Below are positions 49,033 through 59,755 of a stretch of 64,000 nt of DNA, one piece after another. A program made the translations under genes and the position numbers. The stretch spans positions 1 through 64,000 of the forward strand of contig NZ_JAHBBF010000006.1 in assembly GCF_019331725.1 (NCBI RefSeq), in the 5' to 3' direction. The notes below the pieces were generated by a model. The model worked only from the letters and a program-made list of their open reading frames with translations. It was not told the DNA's origin and ran no database searches. This DNA comes from Bifidobacterium saguinibicoloris (lineage in GTDB: Bacteria > Actinomycetota > Actinomycetes > Actinomycetales > Bifidobacteriaceae). How positions within the stretch are numbered: position 1 is the first letter of the stretch; every line of letters begins with the position of its first letter.

Positions 49033-49781
49033 CCGACCACCCCGGCGATGTCGAGCGCGAGCGGCGCGGCGCATGCGAGCATGACCGTCCAATCGGCCGC
49101 ACGCATGCGGATCGTCGTACGCGACGTGTGGACACCGTCGCGGCCCAGACCCTTCGTCAACGCCGCGACGGACAGGTCCTGGGCGACGAGGGCGGCGTTC
49201 ATCAGCAGCGGCACGATCACGTATTCGAGGCTGCGCGCAGGATGGCGCAGCATGGCGAGACGGCCGGACACGAGACCCCGCAGCGCCATCGCGTCACGGA
49301 TGGCGCGATAGTCCTCGCCGATGGTCGGGAAGAACCGGATGATCACGATGCATGGCACGACCACGCTCTCGGGCATGCGCATGCGCCGCATCGCGCATAC
49401 GAACGCGCTGGCCGACGTGGTCGTGAACGCGTAGGCGCCGGTGATGAGGCACGGCAGCATCATCGCGCAGCCGACGGCGAGCGCGGCGGGCGCATGCAGC
49501 CACGGCATTCCCAGGGCGTCGGGGTCGAGCCCGCCGAGCGCGGCCGTCACGGCGTACAGGAACGCGAAACGGGCGGCCATGCGCCATCGTCCCGCGGCGA
49601 GCGGCGGGACGAGGAACAGGACCACCATGACGGTCTGCGTGAGGAGGGCCGCATGGAAGAACATCATGAGATTGGCGAGCAACAGCAACGCCAGCTTCGT
49701 GCGCGGGTCGAGGCCGCGTACGGCGGAGCCGGGCGCCGCCGCGTCCGTCGCGGCGGGAGGACGAGGACCGCGACCGGGCAT
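49029..49781 (-). CDS. ecfT: Energy-coupling factor transporter transmembrane protein EcfT
   Basis: A 250-aa membrane protein of the CbiQ/EcfT family: GLDPRTKLALLLLANLMMF at the N terminus, several hydrophobic helices, then the coupling region with IPTIGEDYRAIRDAMALRG-like sequence (FFPTIGEDYRAIRDAMALRG), in which the Ala-Arg-Gly motif contacts the ATPase. Its ATG overlaps the S-component stop (TGATG). A long open frame continues upstream but is out of context and starts inside other genes. Confidence 0.9.
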
Positions 49782-50440
49782 CAGACGATGCCGGCCTTGG
49801 CGAAATGCCTGGCGCACAGGCGCTGTCCGAACCATCCGCCGATGACGGCGCACACGAGGATGGCGGCCATCGACGCCGCGAACGTTCCCATGGTGATGTG
49901 CGCGAACACGCCGTCGATGTACGCGGCGTCCTTGCCGCGCGCCTCGAGGCTGGCGACGTACGCGTCCCGCATGAACCACAGCGGGAGGATGGGTCCGGTC
50001 AGACCGTACGAGAACACCACGTAGGAGACGAGCAGCAGCGGCCTGCTCCGGTAGGCGCCGATCCGGGCGATGAGGTCGGCGGCGACGGGGAACACGAGGC
50101 TCGCGACGAACGAGAGGATGAAATGGCCGGAGACGAACAGGAACAGGCCGATCACCAACCCCATCACCGTGATGCCGCCGAACCTGCCGACGCGGGCCGC
50201 GGAGAGCATGAACACGGGGCCGGCGATCAACGCGGCGATCGCCGGCAGGAAGATCGAGGCGAATCCGGCGGTGGCCACGGTGCTGATCAGGGTGGCCACG
50301 CACACCATCACGAAGTACAGCGCGCTGAACACGCCGATGGAGATGAGGTCGGGCACCTGCAGGCCCTTCCGCCCGCCGGCTGCGGACGAGGTGGCGGACG
50401 TGGTGGCGGACGAGGGTTCGATCGACGTCTGGTCGTTCAA
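49781..50440 (-). CDS. ECF transporter S component, MptD/Trep_Strep-like
   Basis: The 219-aa protein has a polar 28-residue N terminus and about six hydrophobic helices (LISIGVFSALYFVMVCVATL, LVIGLFLFVSGHFILSFVASL among them), resembling the Trep_Strep/MptD family of putative ECF substrate-binding subunits. Substrate unknown; no riboswitch was recognised in front. The start is TTG at 50440 behind GGAGACTT, as no ATG or GTG is suitably placed. Head of the S-T-A cassette. Confidence 0.82.
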   Translation of the reverse strand: MNDQTSIEPSSATTSATSSAAGGRKGLQVPDLISIGVFSALYFVMVCVATLISTVATAGFASIFLPAIAALIAGPVFMLSAARVGRFGGITVMGLVIGLFLFVSGHFILSFVASLVFPVAADLIARIGAYRSRPLLLVSYVVFSYGLTGPILPLWFMRDAYVASLEARGKDAAYIDGVFAHITMGTFAASMAAILVCAVIGGWFGQRLCARHFAKAGIV

Positions 50441-50682
50441 TGAAGTCTCCGTTCGTGCGTTCGGGCATACCCAATGTAACGGCCGCGGCGGCGCTTGGCA
50501 ATACCTTTTCCGTCGAAAACCCGGAATCATCCACCGGGTTATCCACATTCATCCACCGTCTCCGTCCCGTAGTTGCCTTGACGACGCGGGCCGGGTACAT
50601 GTGGAGATACACGTCGTCCCGGTTCGACGACGGGCGGCATGGTCGACGACGATCGTGCCGGATGAGGAATGGAAGGTCCATC

Positions 50683-51744
50683 ATGACGAGGACATCGGAT
50701 CGTCCGGCTCCACAGGAGGAGCCGGGCATGGGGAAGGTACGGAGCACCGGAGACGGACATGGCGCGGACGGCCGTTTCGAACAGCTGGCGAAGCCGTGGA
50801 TATCGAGGTTCGTCGCGGACACTGACCGGAGGTACGTGTCGGAGCGGCAGACGCCGCGCGCGGTGAACCTCATCAGCGGCATCGTCAGGGAGGCGACGTC
50901 CCGGGGCTTCGATGTGCCGGCGCCGTCGAAGACGCTGCTGGACCTGGTGGGGAAACGGCGTTGGCCATGGCCGCATGTCCTCGTCGATCTGGGGAACGGG
51001 CGGATGGCGTCGTTCCATCTTGCGGAGGCCTCGATGTCCCTTGCTCCTCCGGGAGCCGACGGGGAGGACGGGAACTCCGACGGCATGCGGGACGGGGACG
51101 TCCCGGATGACGGGAACACCGGGGATCCGGAACCGATGCCGTTGTGGATGGCGGAACGTTCCCGCGCGTTCGTGGCGTCCGGCGTACTGGGGTTCGTCGT
51201 CGACAGCGACATGGACTACACCCACCGGAAGTCCGGCAAGGATTCGAGCAAGTCGCTCGTCGAATCGAGGCTTCCCTCCGTATTCGACTCGCTGGTGGCG
51301 TGCGTGGTGCGCCAGCGCGATATGGAACGCGTCGCCCGGATGCGCCGCGACAGCCTCGAACGGGCGCAGCGCGAATGCCGGCGCGAGCAGCTGTACACGG
51401 CGTTGTGCGAGGAGGTCCACCTGTATGAGGATCTGCGCGCGCAGCGCGCGTATCTGGACCGTGTGGAGCAGCGCATGCGTCTGCATGATCCGGACGGCCT
51501 GCAGCGCGGCGCCGGCACGATACGGATGATGCGCGAACGCATCGACGCGCGCGATCCGCTGCTCGCCGGGGGCGCGGCGTGGATGCGGCTGCCCGAGCCT
51601 TCGGAGGCGGAGGTGTTCGCGTACATGCGTCGCGGCAGCCGGCTTTCGGCGTTCGAGGAGGATCAGCTGACGCGTCGTCGCCCCGGGGCCCGTGACGTCT
51701 CGTCGCCGTCCGCGGACGGCTCGGTCAGCGGGTTCTTCGATTGA
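50683..51744 (+). CDS. Hypothetical protein with C-terminal coiled coil
   Basis: A 353-aa protein that I do not recognise. The N-terminal half has FEQLAKPWISRFVADTDRRY and KRRWPWPHVLVDLGNGRMASFHLA; an acidic Gly/Asp stretch follows (about 125-150); residues about 210-300 are rich in Arg/Glu heptads (MERVARMRRDSLERAQRECRR) and look coiled-coil. No signal peptide or membrane helix. ATG 50683 has GGAAGG; ATG 50728 with AGGAGG eight bases upstream is an equally good start. Its leader contains a perfect DnaA box. Confidence 0.65.
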   Translation: MTRTSDRPAPQEEPGMGKVRSTGDGHGADGRFEQLAKPWISRFVADTDRRYVSERQTPRAVNLISGIVREATSRGFDVPAPSKTLLDLVGKRRWPWPHVLVDLGNGRMASFHLAEASMSLAPPGADGEDGNSDGMRDGDVPDDGNTGDPEPMPLWMAERSRAFVASGVLGFVVDSDMDYTHRKSGKDSSKSLVESRLPSVFDSLVACVVRQRDMERVARMRRDSLERAQRECRREQLYTALCEEVHLYEDLRAQRAYLDRVEQRMRLHDPDGLQRGAGTIRMMRERIDARDPLLAGGAAWMRLPEPSEAEVFAYMRRGSRLSAFEEDQLTRRRPGARDVSSPSADGSVSGFFD

Positions 51745-51816
51745 CCGCCGCACTTCCCGCCGGGGATGCCGGCCGTCCCGTCCGACGCGACGGCGGCCGG
51801 TGCGGCCGAAGTCCCG

Positions 51817-53418
<1,602 letters not shown>

Positions 53419-53611
53419 GCCTCACCTGCCGCTTTCCGTCGTCGTCGTTTCCGTCATACGGCCCCGTGCACGTGCGCTGCCGGGTCCGCCGTTTTGCCGA
53501 TTGACCACTATAACGTGAGGCGTGAAAAACCGTGACGGCGACGGCGCGCGGACTAGACTGGTACGCGGAACGCGGGTCTCGAGGGCCCGCCGCCGGTTCA
53601 AGGAGGCCGTC

Positions 53612-55435
53612 ATGGACGTCAGGAACGATTCGGAACGTCGTGGGATGCTGCTGCACGCCGCCTATCGCGCGGCCGACGTGCGCGAGATGGAGCGGCCGCT
53701 GCTCGATGACGACGTGCCGCTGATGCGCATGGCGGCCAATGCGGCGGCGCATGTGGCGGCGCGCATGCTCGACGACGCCGGCGTCGACATCGAGGATGCG
53801 TCCGTGACGCTGCTCGCAGGCGCCGGCGACAACGGCGGCGATGGCCTGTTCGCGGCGGCCGCCCTGGCCGACGAGGGCGCGACGGTCACGGCCGTGGCGA
53901 CCGGGCGGTCCCTGCACGACGCGGGCTTCGCCGCGTTCGTGCATGCCGGAGGCAAGGTGCTGGTCCTGGATCCGGCGGCGGAGATTCCGGGCTGCGCTTC
54001 CGGGTTCACGCCGGGCGAGGCGGGCGAACGGCTCGAGACGGCGGTGAGGCTGGCACGTCGTTCGCATCTGGTCATCGACGCGATGACCGGCATCGGATTG
54101 GCGGGCGACCTGAGGGGCGTGCCGGCGACGCTCGCCGCATCGTTGGGCATGCCGGCCGCAGGACCGGACCGCGGCGACGGCTCCCCGCTGCCCGACCGTC
54201 CCGCGCTGCCGGATCGCGCGTCCGACGACGCCGACCTTCCGCTCGTGCTCGCGGTGGACACGCCCTCCGGCGTTGGCGTGGACGACGGCGCGTTGACGGG
54301 CGCGTACATCCCGGCCGACGAGACGGTGATGTTCGGCGCGATGAAGCCGTGCGCGGTGCTGCCGCCGGCGACGTTCGCGTGTGGACGCATCACGCTCGTC
54401 GACTTCGGGTTCGACTTGGACGGCGTCGAACCAGCGGCCGAGGCGATGTCGCACGACCTTGCGGCCGCCGCGGTGAGGCTGCCGCGGGTGATGGACGCGA
54501 AATACTCGCGGGGCGTCGTGGGACTGGCGACGGGTTCGGCCCGCTACCCGGGCGCGGCGGTGCTGACGACGCGCGCCGCGGCCCGCACGAACGCGGGGAT
54601 GGTGCGCTACCTCGGCCCCGAGCGCGCGCAGGACATGGTGCTCGCCGCACTGCCCGAGGCGGTCATCGGCAAGGGGCACGTGCAGTCGTGGACGGTCGGA
54701 TCCGGCGTGCCGGACAACGACGGCGATCCGGAATTGAAGGACATCCAACGGCAGACGATCGCGGCGCTGCTCGCCCACTATTCGACGGACGAGGATGGCT
54801 CGCGCGTGATGCCGCCGATCGTCGTCGACGCGGGCGCGCTCGACCTCATGCCGGACCATGTGCCACCGCAGGTCGTCATCACCCCGCATGAGGGCGAGCT
54901 GGCACGGCTGCTGGGCGTGTCGCGCACGCAAGTCGAAACCGAACCGTTCCGATACGCGACGGAGGCGCACGAACGCACCGGCGCGACCGTACTGCTCAAG
55001 GGCGCGGCCACGATCGTCGTGGGTGACGGGGAGCATCCGATGGTCTCCGGGGCCGCTCCGGCGTGGCTGGCCACTGCGGGGGCGGGCGACGTGCTCGCCG
55101 GCATCGCGGGCGCGCTGCTCGCACAGATGGACGACGACCTGGATGGCGTATCCGCCGGACCGGACGCAAGCGACGCTGGCGTAGGCGAAGGCGCCGCGGA
55201 CGGCGACGCCCTCGCCTACGACGCGGCGCTCGTCGCCGACACGGCCGCCGCTGCCGCCTACCTACACGGCGTGGCGGCCGGCATCGCCTCCGAATCGGGA
55301 CAGTGCGGATGGCAGCCTCCGGAACTGTTCGGCATGACCTCCCGGCCGTCCCGTTTCGACGCCTTAGGGCGTCCGATTGTCGCCTCGGACGTGATCGCCG
55401 CGATTCCCGACGCGATCGCGGACCTCATCGGCTGA
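53612..55435 (+). CDS. nnrDE: Bifunctional NAD(P)H-hydrate epimerase / ADP-dependent NAD(P)H-hydrate dehydratase
   Basis: A 607-aa fusion that repairs hydrated NADH and NADPH. The N-terminal epimerase (about 10-270) has AGAGDNGGDGLFAAAAL and AVDTPSGVGVDDG. The C-terminal ADP-dependent dehydratase (about 300-605) has GVVGLATGSARYPGAAVLTTRAA, VVITPHEGELARLLG, TVLLKGAATIVVGDG and LATAGAGDVLAG. Gly/Asp/Ala-rich inserts lengthen it. AAGGAGG precedes ATG 53612. Divergent from the ABC-F gene. Confidence 0.93.
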   Translation: MDVRNDSERRGMLLHAAYRAADVREMERPLLDDDVPLMRMAANAAAHVAARMLDDAGVDIEDASVTLLAGAGDNGGDGLFAAAALADEGATVTAVATGRSLHDAGFAAFVHAGGKVLVLDPAAEIPGCASGFTPGEAGERLETAVRLARRSHLVIDAMTGIGLAGDLRGVPATLAASLGMPAAGPDRGDGSPLPDRPALPDRASDDADLPLVLAVDTPSGVGVDDGALTGAYIPADETVMFGAMKPCAVLPPATFACGRITLVDFGFDLDGVEPAAEAMSHDLAAAAVRLPRVMDAKYSRGVVGLATGSARYPGAAVLTTRAAARTNAGMVRYLGPERAQDMVLAALPEAVIGKGHVQSWTVGSGVPDNDGDPELKDIQRQTIAALLAHYSTDEDGSRVMPPIVVDAGALDLMPDHVPPQVVITPHEGELARLLGVSRTQVETEPFRYATEAHERTGATVLLKGAATIVVGDGEHPMVSGAAPAWLATAGAGDVLAGIAGALLAQMDDDLDGVSAGPDASDAGVGEGAADGDALAYDAALVADTAAAAAYLHGVAAGIASESGQCGWQPPELFGMTSRPSRFDALGRPIVASDVIAAIPDAIADLIG

Positions 55436-55584
55436 GCGGCCGGCATCCGCCAGGCCGGTCACCGGACCACGAATCCCGTCCACGGAATCCACGCTCCCGC
55501 GGACGGGGTTCCGTCATATCCGTACACTGGTCGTTGGAATCCCGATCACCGACAATGGTCAACGTTCAACCCGAAGGAGCTTCC

Positions 55585-56214
55585 ATGGCCGACTCCCCCA
55601 TCACCGACGTGATCTTCGACTTCTGCGGCGTGCTGCTCGACTGGAACACCCGCGCATGTCTCGAAGGACGCTTCCCGGACGACGTGGTCGACGCGATCTG
55701 CGTCGACGACGACCCGCACGGCTTTTTCCGCTACGAGGACCGCATGGACGCCGGCGAGGACTTCGACGACATCTACCCTGACGTGGTGCGCGAACAGGGC
55801 GAGGACATCGCCGGCATCTTCCGCTACTACATCGAGCACTACGGCGACGCGCTGCCGCGCACGCTGCCCGGCATGGTCGAACTGCTCGAGGACCTGAAGA
55901 CCCATGGCTACGGCGTATGGGGACTGACGAACTGGTCGCACGAGACGTTCCACCTCGCCTTCGAGAAGTTCCCGCGCCTCAAGGAGCTGCTGCAAGGCAC
56001 CATCGTCTCGGGCGTGGAGAAGATGCACAAGCCGAACGCCGACATCTACGAGCTGGCGCTCTCCCGTTTCGGCCTCGAAGCCGGACGCTGCGTGTTCTTC
56101 GACGACACCGCGAAGAACGTCGTCGGAGCGGACGAAGTCGGCATCCACGGCGTGCTCTTCGAGAACGCCCTCCAGGCGAGGGAGGCGCTCGCCGAGCTCG
56201 GCGTGACGCTGTGA
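55585..56214 (+). CDS. HAD-IA family phosphatase (YihX-like)
   Basis: A 209-aa HAD protein with motif I FDFCGVLLDWN (residues 9-19), motif II GLTNWSHE, motif III KMHKPNADIYE and motif IV VFFDDTAKNV. These match the YihX-like group, in which the family member of E. coli releases phosphate from alpha-glucose 1-phosphate; the substrate here is not shown by sequence. GAAGGAGCTTCC precedes the ATG. Confidence 0.9.
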   Translation: MADSPITDVIFDFCGVLLDWNTRACLEGRFPDDVVDAICVDDDPHGFFRYEDRMDAGEDFDDIYPDVVREQGEDIAGIFRYYIEHYGDALPRTLPGMVELLEDLKTHGYGVWGLTNWSHETFHLAFEKFPRLKELLQGTIVSGVEKMHKPNADIYELALSRFGLEAGRCVFFDDTAKNVVGADEVGIHGVLFENALQAREALAELGVTL

Positions 56215-56298
56215 CGCCATGGCTCCCTGTAAGACGGGACGGGCGCGAAGATGAACTTTGGGTGACATCGCACCGGCGGTACGCCTCACGTCGCTACA

Positions 56299-56973
56299 GT
56301 GGATGATATGAAGGACGACAAACGGCCGTGGGTGGTCATCGCACTCATCCTGCTGGCGGTCGCCGCCGTGTTCGGCGGTTCGTACGCCTACGGCCGATTC
56401 ACCGTCGACCCGACGGGCAGCGACGCCTATCACCGGCTGGACTCCCGCATCGCGGCCACACGACGCGACGTCAAGGACAACCATCGGAAGACGGCGAAGC
56501 TCACGAAGGAACGCGACGGGCTGCGACGCAAGGTGTCCGACAAGCAGAAGGCGCTCGCGGACGTCAAACGCAAGGCGGAAGGCTACGTGCCGGAAGGCTC
56601 CGTGGGCGACGCGCCGCTCGCCCTGGAATCGTTCGACGTCACCAACGAACCCCGCCGCTACCTGAGCGGCAACGAGATCCACGTCACCGTCACCGTGCGC
56701 AACACGTCCGGGCACATCCTCACCTCGGTCGGCATCAAGGGGACGGTGACGCGCGCCGACGGCTCGACGGTCAAGGACGACGTCTACGTCTCCGCCTCCT
56801 ACTTGCGCGTCTATCCGGGCAGGACCGCGGTATGTACCGACGTGTACGACGACGCCGGCTATTCCGGGGCCACGCTCACGCTGGGCGAATACTATGCGAC
56901 TACAGCGCAGGACGGCGGCAAGCAGAGCGAGGCCACGTTCACCGGAGATGCGGCGAAGAAGGTGATTCCATGA
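56299..56973 (+). CDS. Membrane-anchored protein with coiled coil and Ig-like domain
   Basis: A 224-aa protein of unknown function. One transmembrane helix (residues 13-31, VVIALILLAVAAVFGGSYA) is followed by a charged coiled coil (about 45-95) and a beta-rich outer domain (ESFDVTNEPRRYLSGNEIHVTV, about 105-205) resembling FxLYD/Ig-like domains. The product is therefore exported with its N terminus inside. The start (56299 or ATG 56308) has no clear ribosome site. Its stop overlaps the next start. Confidence 0.75.
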   Translation: MDDMKDDKRPWVVIALILLAVAAVFGGSYAYGRFTVDPTGSDAYHRLDSRIAATRRDVKDNHRKTAKLTKERDGLRRKVSDKQKALADVKRKAEGYVPEGSVGDAPLALESFDVTNEPRRYLSGNEIHVTVTVRNTSGHILTSVGIKGTVTRADGSTVKDDVYVSASYLRVYPGRTAVCTDVYDDAGYSGATLTLGEYYATTAQDGGKQSEATFTGDAAKKVIP

Positions 56974-57770
56974 CGGACGACGACAAGCACGACGAGGACA
57001 CGCCGGACGACGCGCCGAAGCAGGCCGACGCGACCGCACCGGACGACGAGCGGCATGGACGGATCGGCGACGGGCATATGATCGCCTCCGGCCTGCTCGA
57101 AGGCGCAGCCGACAGATTCCATGGACTGCTGAAGATCGCGGCCACGCTGGCCGTCGTCGCGCTGCTCGGATGGGTCGGGCACACCGGCATGGCCATGGGC
57201 GTCGCGTCGGTGGACGTGACCCGCACCCCGCAGTACACGCAACGCGCCCGCGACCTGCGTTGGGCGCAAAGCGATCTGAAGGAATCGCAGGAGGACGTCG
57301 TCAACCGCACCCGGGACATCGGCAAGGCCAACGACGCCAACAAGCAGGCGGACAAGGACGCCGCCACCTACCAGGCGGTCGTCGACGAGTTCGACAAGGC
57401 CGGACGGGCCAGCGAGAGTCCGGCGATCACGGTCGCCGGCATCGGGGAACGTGGCACCAGCGCCGGCGGCTACACCACGATTCCCATGACGGTGCACAAC
57501 AACACGTCGAACACGTACACCTTCTACGAGGTGAACTTTCAGGTGCAGGACGACGCCGGCAACGTGCGCCACACCTACTTCGCGCTCAGCTCGTCCGACA
57601 TCGGGAGCGGCGTATGCGGGCCGAACGCCGACTGCCATATCCAGGTGCTCGACCAATTCGACTATGTAGGACTGACGCTCGTGCCCATCTCATGGAGCGT
57701 GAGCACCGCGGACTCATCCGGCAACGGATACGGGACGTACGGCACCGACGCCCCCACGCGGAGGTTCTGA
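56970..57770 (+). CDS. Membrane-anchored coiled-coil protein, partner of the preceding gene
   Basis: A 266-aa protein with an acidic cytoplasmic N terminus (about 1-45), one transmembrane helix (about 53-75, IAATLAVVALLGWVGHTGMAM), a coiled coil (about 85-125) and an outer beta-rich domain (GYTTIPMTVHNNTSNTYTFYE, about 150-235) with two Cys (GVCGPNADC) that could form a disulfide. The ATG overlaps the previous stop (ATGA). The same plan in both proteins suggests duplication and a joint role. Function unknown. Confidence 0.77.
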   Translation: MTDDDKHDEDTPDDAPKQADATAPDDERHGRIGDGHMIASGLLEGAADRFHGLLKIAATLAVVALLGWVGHTGMAMGVASVDVTRTPQYTQRARDLRWAQSDLKESQEDVVNRTRDIGKANDANKQADKDAATYQAVVDEFDKAGRASESPAITVAGIGERGTSAGGYTTIPMTVHNNTSNTYTFYEVNFQVQDDAGNVRHTYFALSSSDIGSGVCGPNADCHIQVLDQFDYVGLTLVPISWSVSTADSSGNGYGTYGTDAPTRRF

Positions 57771-57838
57771 CGGGCCGGCGCATGGTAGCGCTACTCTAGG
57801 AACCGTAGGAAAAGTCCATGCAGTGAAAGAAGGACATG

Positions 57839-58492
57839 ATGACCGTTCCACAGCAGCCGTACCCGCAGAATCCGCAGACCCCGCCCCAGCCGGCGGTTCC
57901 GCAGCAGCCCGCGGCTCCGGCTCCCACCGGCGCCCCCGCGTACACCACCGGACAGTACGCGCAGACCGGACAGCAGTACAACGCCCCCGCCGGGCAGCCC
58001 GCGCAGCCGGGCTACACCAACTACGCGGCGCCGCAGCCGGGCTACCCCGCCCAGCCGACCGCGCCGGCGCAGCAGGCGCCGAACTTCCTCGACACCCTCG
58101 ACGTGGCCAAGACCACCAAGCTGAGCCTCATCCTCATGGTGGTGTTCATGGGCATCGAAACGCTGCAGTCGTTCATCCACCTGCTGGTCGGCAGCGCCGT
58201 CTACAACAGCCACGCCGCGGCCACGCTGATCGTCTACTTCACCCCGTGGTCGTACCTGACGCTCGCCGTCGCCCTGTTCGCGTTCGGCATCAACACGGTC
58301 AGGACCCTGCCGTGGTACCGCATGGCCGGCTTCATCATCCTGTGCGCCGGAGCCGGCGTGGAGCTGCTCGTCGAGATCCTCGAGGCCGTCGAGGTGTACG
58401 GCATCGGCATTCTGCTCTTGACGTTCCTCGCCTACGGCGCGCTGCTCGCGCACGTCGTAATCCTGTTCATGGCGAAGACGAAGGAAGCCTGA
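57839..58492 (+). CDS. Pro/Gln-rich multi-pass membrane protein
   Basis: The 217-aa product has a low-complexity N terminus of about 80 residues rich in Pro, Gln, Ala and Tyr (PQQPYPQNPQT, PGYTNYAAPQPGYPAQP) followed by four hydrophobic helices. Such tails are common in bifidobacterial and other actinobacterial surface membrane proteins. Function unknown. AAGAAGGAC is directly before ATG 57836, so ATG 57839 is better spaced. A palindromic terminator follows. Confidence 0.75.
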   Translation: MTVPQQPYPQNPQTPPQPAVPQQPAAPAPTGAPAYTTGQYAQTGQQYNAPAGQPAQPGYTNYAAPQPGYPAQPTAPAQQAPNFLDTLDVAKTTKLSLILMVVFMGIETLQSFIHLLVGSAVYNSHAAATLIVYFTPWSYLTLAVALFAFGINTVRTLPWYRMAGFIILCAGAGVELLVEILEAVEVYGIGILLLTFLAYGALLAHVVILFMAKTKEA

Positions 58493-58554
58493 GCCCATTA
58501 CGGACCGGCATGGTTCATCGCCGTCCGATCCGTGACCGAAGGCCGATTCATCAG

Positions 58555-58582
58555 GGCGCCGTCTGCGATCGCAGACGGCGCC
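58555..58582 (+). terminator. Terminator after the Pro/Gln-rich membrane protein gene
   Basis: A perfect 28-base palindrome (GGCGCCGTCTGC-GATC-GCAGACGGCGCC) followed by TTCGTCGT, 63 bases after the stop. Confidence 0.75.
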
Positions 58583-58723
58583 TTCGTCGTATATCCGCCC
58601 TTCCGCCGAAACGGATGCCGGAGAGCCCCGTTCCGAGCACCCAGACGACCGGCCCGTCTCACATGCCGTCCGATATCGCGAACATTCCCCGTTATAACCA
58701 CGACCGCCGGCCAGCCCTGCTGG

Positions 58724-58729
58724 TATAAT
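58724..58729 (+). promoter_or_regulatory. -10 element of a probably leaderless promoter
   Basis: Exact TATAAT eight bases before the ATG at 58738. Transcription would normally start six to eight bases past the -10, i.e. at or within a base or two of the A of ATG, and no ribosome site fits between. No good -35 is seen. Confidence 0.7.
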
Positions 58730-58737
58730 CGGTGTTT

Positions 58738-59661
58738 ATGACGCTTCTGCAACTCAAATACATCGTCAAGATCGTCGAATGCGGTTCGATGAACGAGGCC
58801 TCCCACGAACTCTACGTCTCCCAGCCCGCGCTGAGCTCCTCCGTCAAGGAGCTCGAGAAGGAGCTCGGCATCGAGATCTTCACCCGCTCCTCGCAGGGCA
58901 TCGCCCTGACGGTCGACGGCGCGGAGTTCCTCACCTACGCGCGTCAGGTCCTCGATCAGGCGTCGCTGCTCGAGGAGCGCTACAAGAACGCGAAGCCGCG
59001 CAAGCAGCTGTGCACCGTCTCCACGCAGCACTACATGTTCGCGGTCGAGGCGTTCGTCGAGATGATCAATTCCATCAAGTCCGACGAGTACGAGTTCACG
59101 ATCCGCGAGACGCGCACGCGCGACATCATCGACTCGGTCGCCAACATGCGCTCCGACGTCGGCATCATCTACCTGTCCGACTTCAACAAGGACGTCATCG
59201 GCAAGCTCCTGCGCGAAAAGCATCTGGAGTTCCATGCACTGTTCCGCGCCCCGCTGCACGTGTTCCTGGCGCGCACGAACCCGCTCGCCACGAAGAAGGT
59301 CGTCACGATGAAGGACCTCAAGCCCTTCCCGTTCATCCAGTACGAGCAGGGCGAGGACGGCTCGTTCTACTTCGCCGAGGAGGCGGTCTGGCCGGACTAC
59401 TCCCCCAAGCAGATCAACGTGACCGACCGCGCCACGATCCTGAACTTCATCATCGGCCTCAACGGCTACACGGTGTGCACCGGCATCGACAACGGCGACC
59501 TCAACAACGAGAAGATCTGCACGGTCCCGCTCGACTCCGACGAGACGATGCTCGTCGGCTGGATCACCAACGAGCGCGCCAAGCTCTCCGCCGCCGCCGA
59601 AAACTACCTCGACAAGCTGAAGTCGGTCGTGTCGAGCCACGGCTACAAGCTCATCGACTAA
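58738..59661 (+). CDS. LysR family transcriptional regulator
   Basis: The 307-aa regulator has an N-terminal HTH (LKYIVKIVECGSMNEASHELYVSQPALSSSVKELEKELGIEIFTR) and a periplasmic-binding-like effector domain from about residue 90 onward (RSDVGIIYLSDFNKD, FIQYEQGEDGSFYF). Ligand and targets unknown; no divergent partner gene is present. Start ATG 58738 is favoured because TATAAT is eight bases upstream; GTG 58732 would be the next in-frame codon. Ends at a terminator. Confidence 0.92.
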   Translation: MTLLQLKYIVKIVECGSMNEASHELYVSQPALSSSVKELEKELGIEIFTRSSQGIALTVDGAEFLTYARQVLDQASLLEERYKNAKPRKQLCTVSTQHYMFAVEAFVEMINSIKSDEYEFTIRETRTRDIIDSVANMRSDVGIIYLSDFNKDVIGKLLREKHLEFHALFRAPLHVFLARTNPLATKKVVTMKDLKPFPFIQYEQGEDGSFYFAEEAVWPDYSPKQINVTDRATILNFIIGLNGYTVCTGIDNGDLNNEKICTVPLDSDETMLVGWITNERAKLSAAAENYLDKLKSVVSSHGYKLID

Positions 59662-59722
59662 TCGTCCGCAGGCGCGTCGGCGACGTCGCTCCGGCGCCGT
59701 TCTCCCGGTCCCGCGACATCCC

Positions 59723-59744
59723 AAGGCTCCCTTCGGGGAGCCTT
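59723..59744. terminator. Terminator between the LysR gene and the DUF2974 gene
   Basis: Stem AAGGCTCCC-TTCG-GGGAGCCTT with the very stable TTCG loop followed by TCGC, between convergent genes. Confidence 0.85.
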
Positions 59745-59755
59745 TCGCATAGCCG

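Noticed and set aside
50539..50547. Replication origin suggested by a DnaA box
   Set aside because: A single full match with two weak copies, no AT-rich unwinding region, and no dnaA, dnaN or parAB genes nearby.
50441..50682. Riboswitch upstream of the ECF S component
   Set aside because: No recognised aptamer core or terminator-antiterminator pair was found in the leader.
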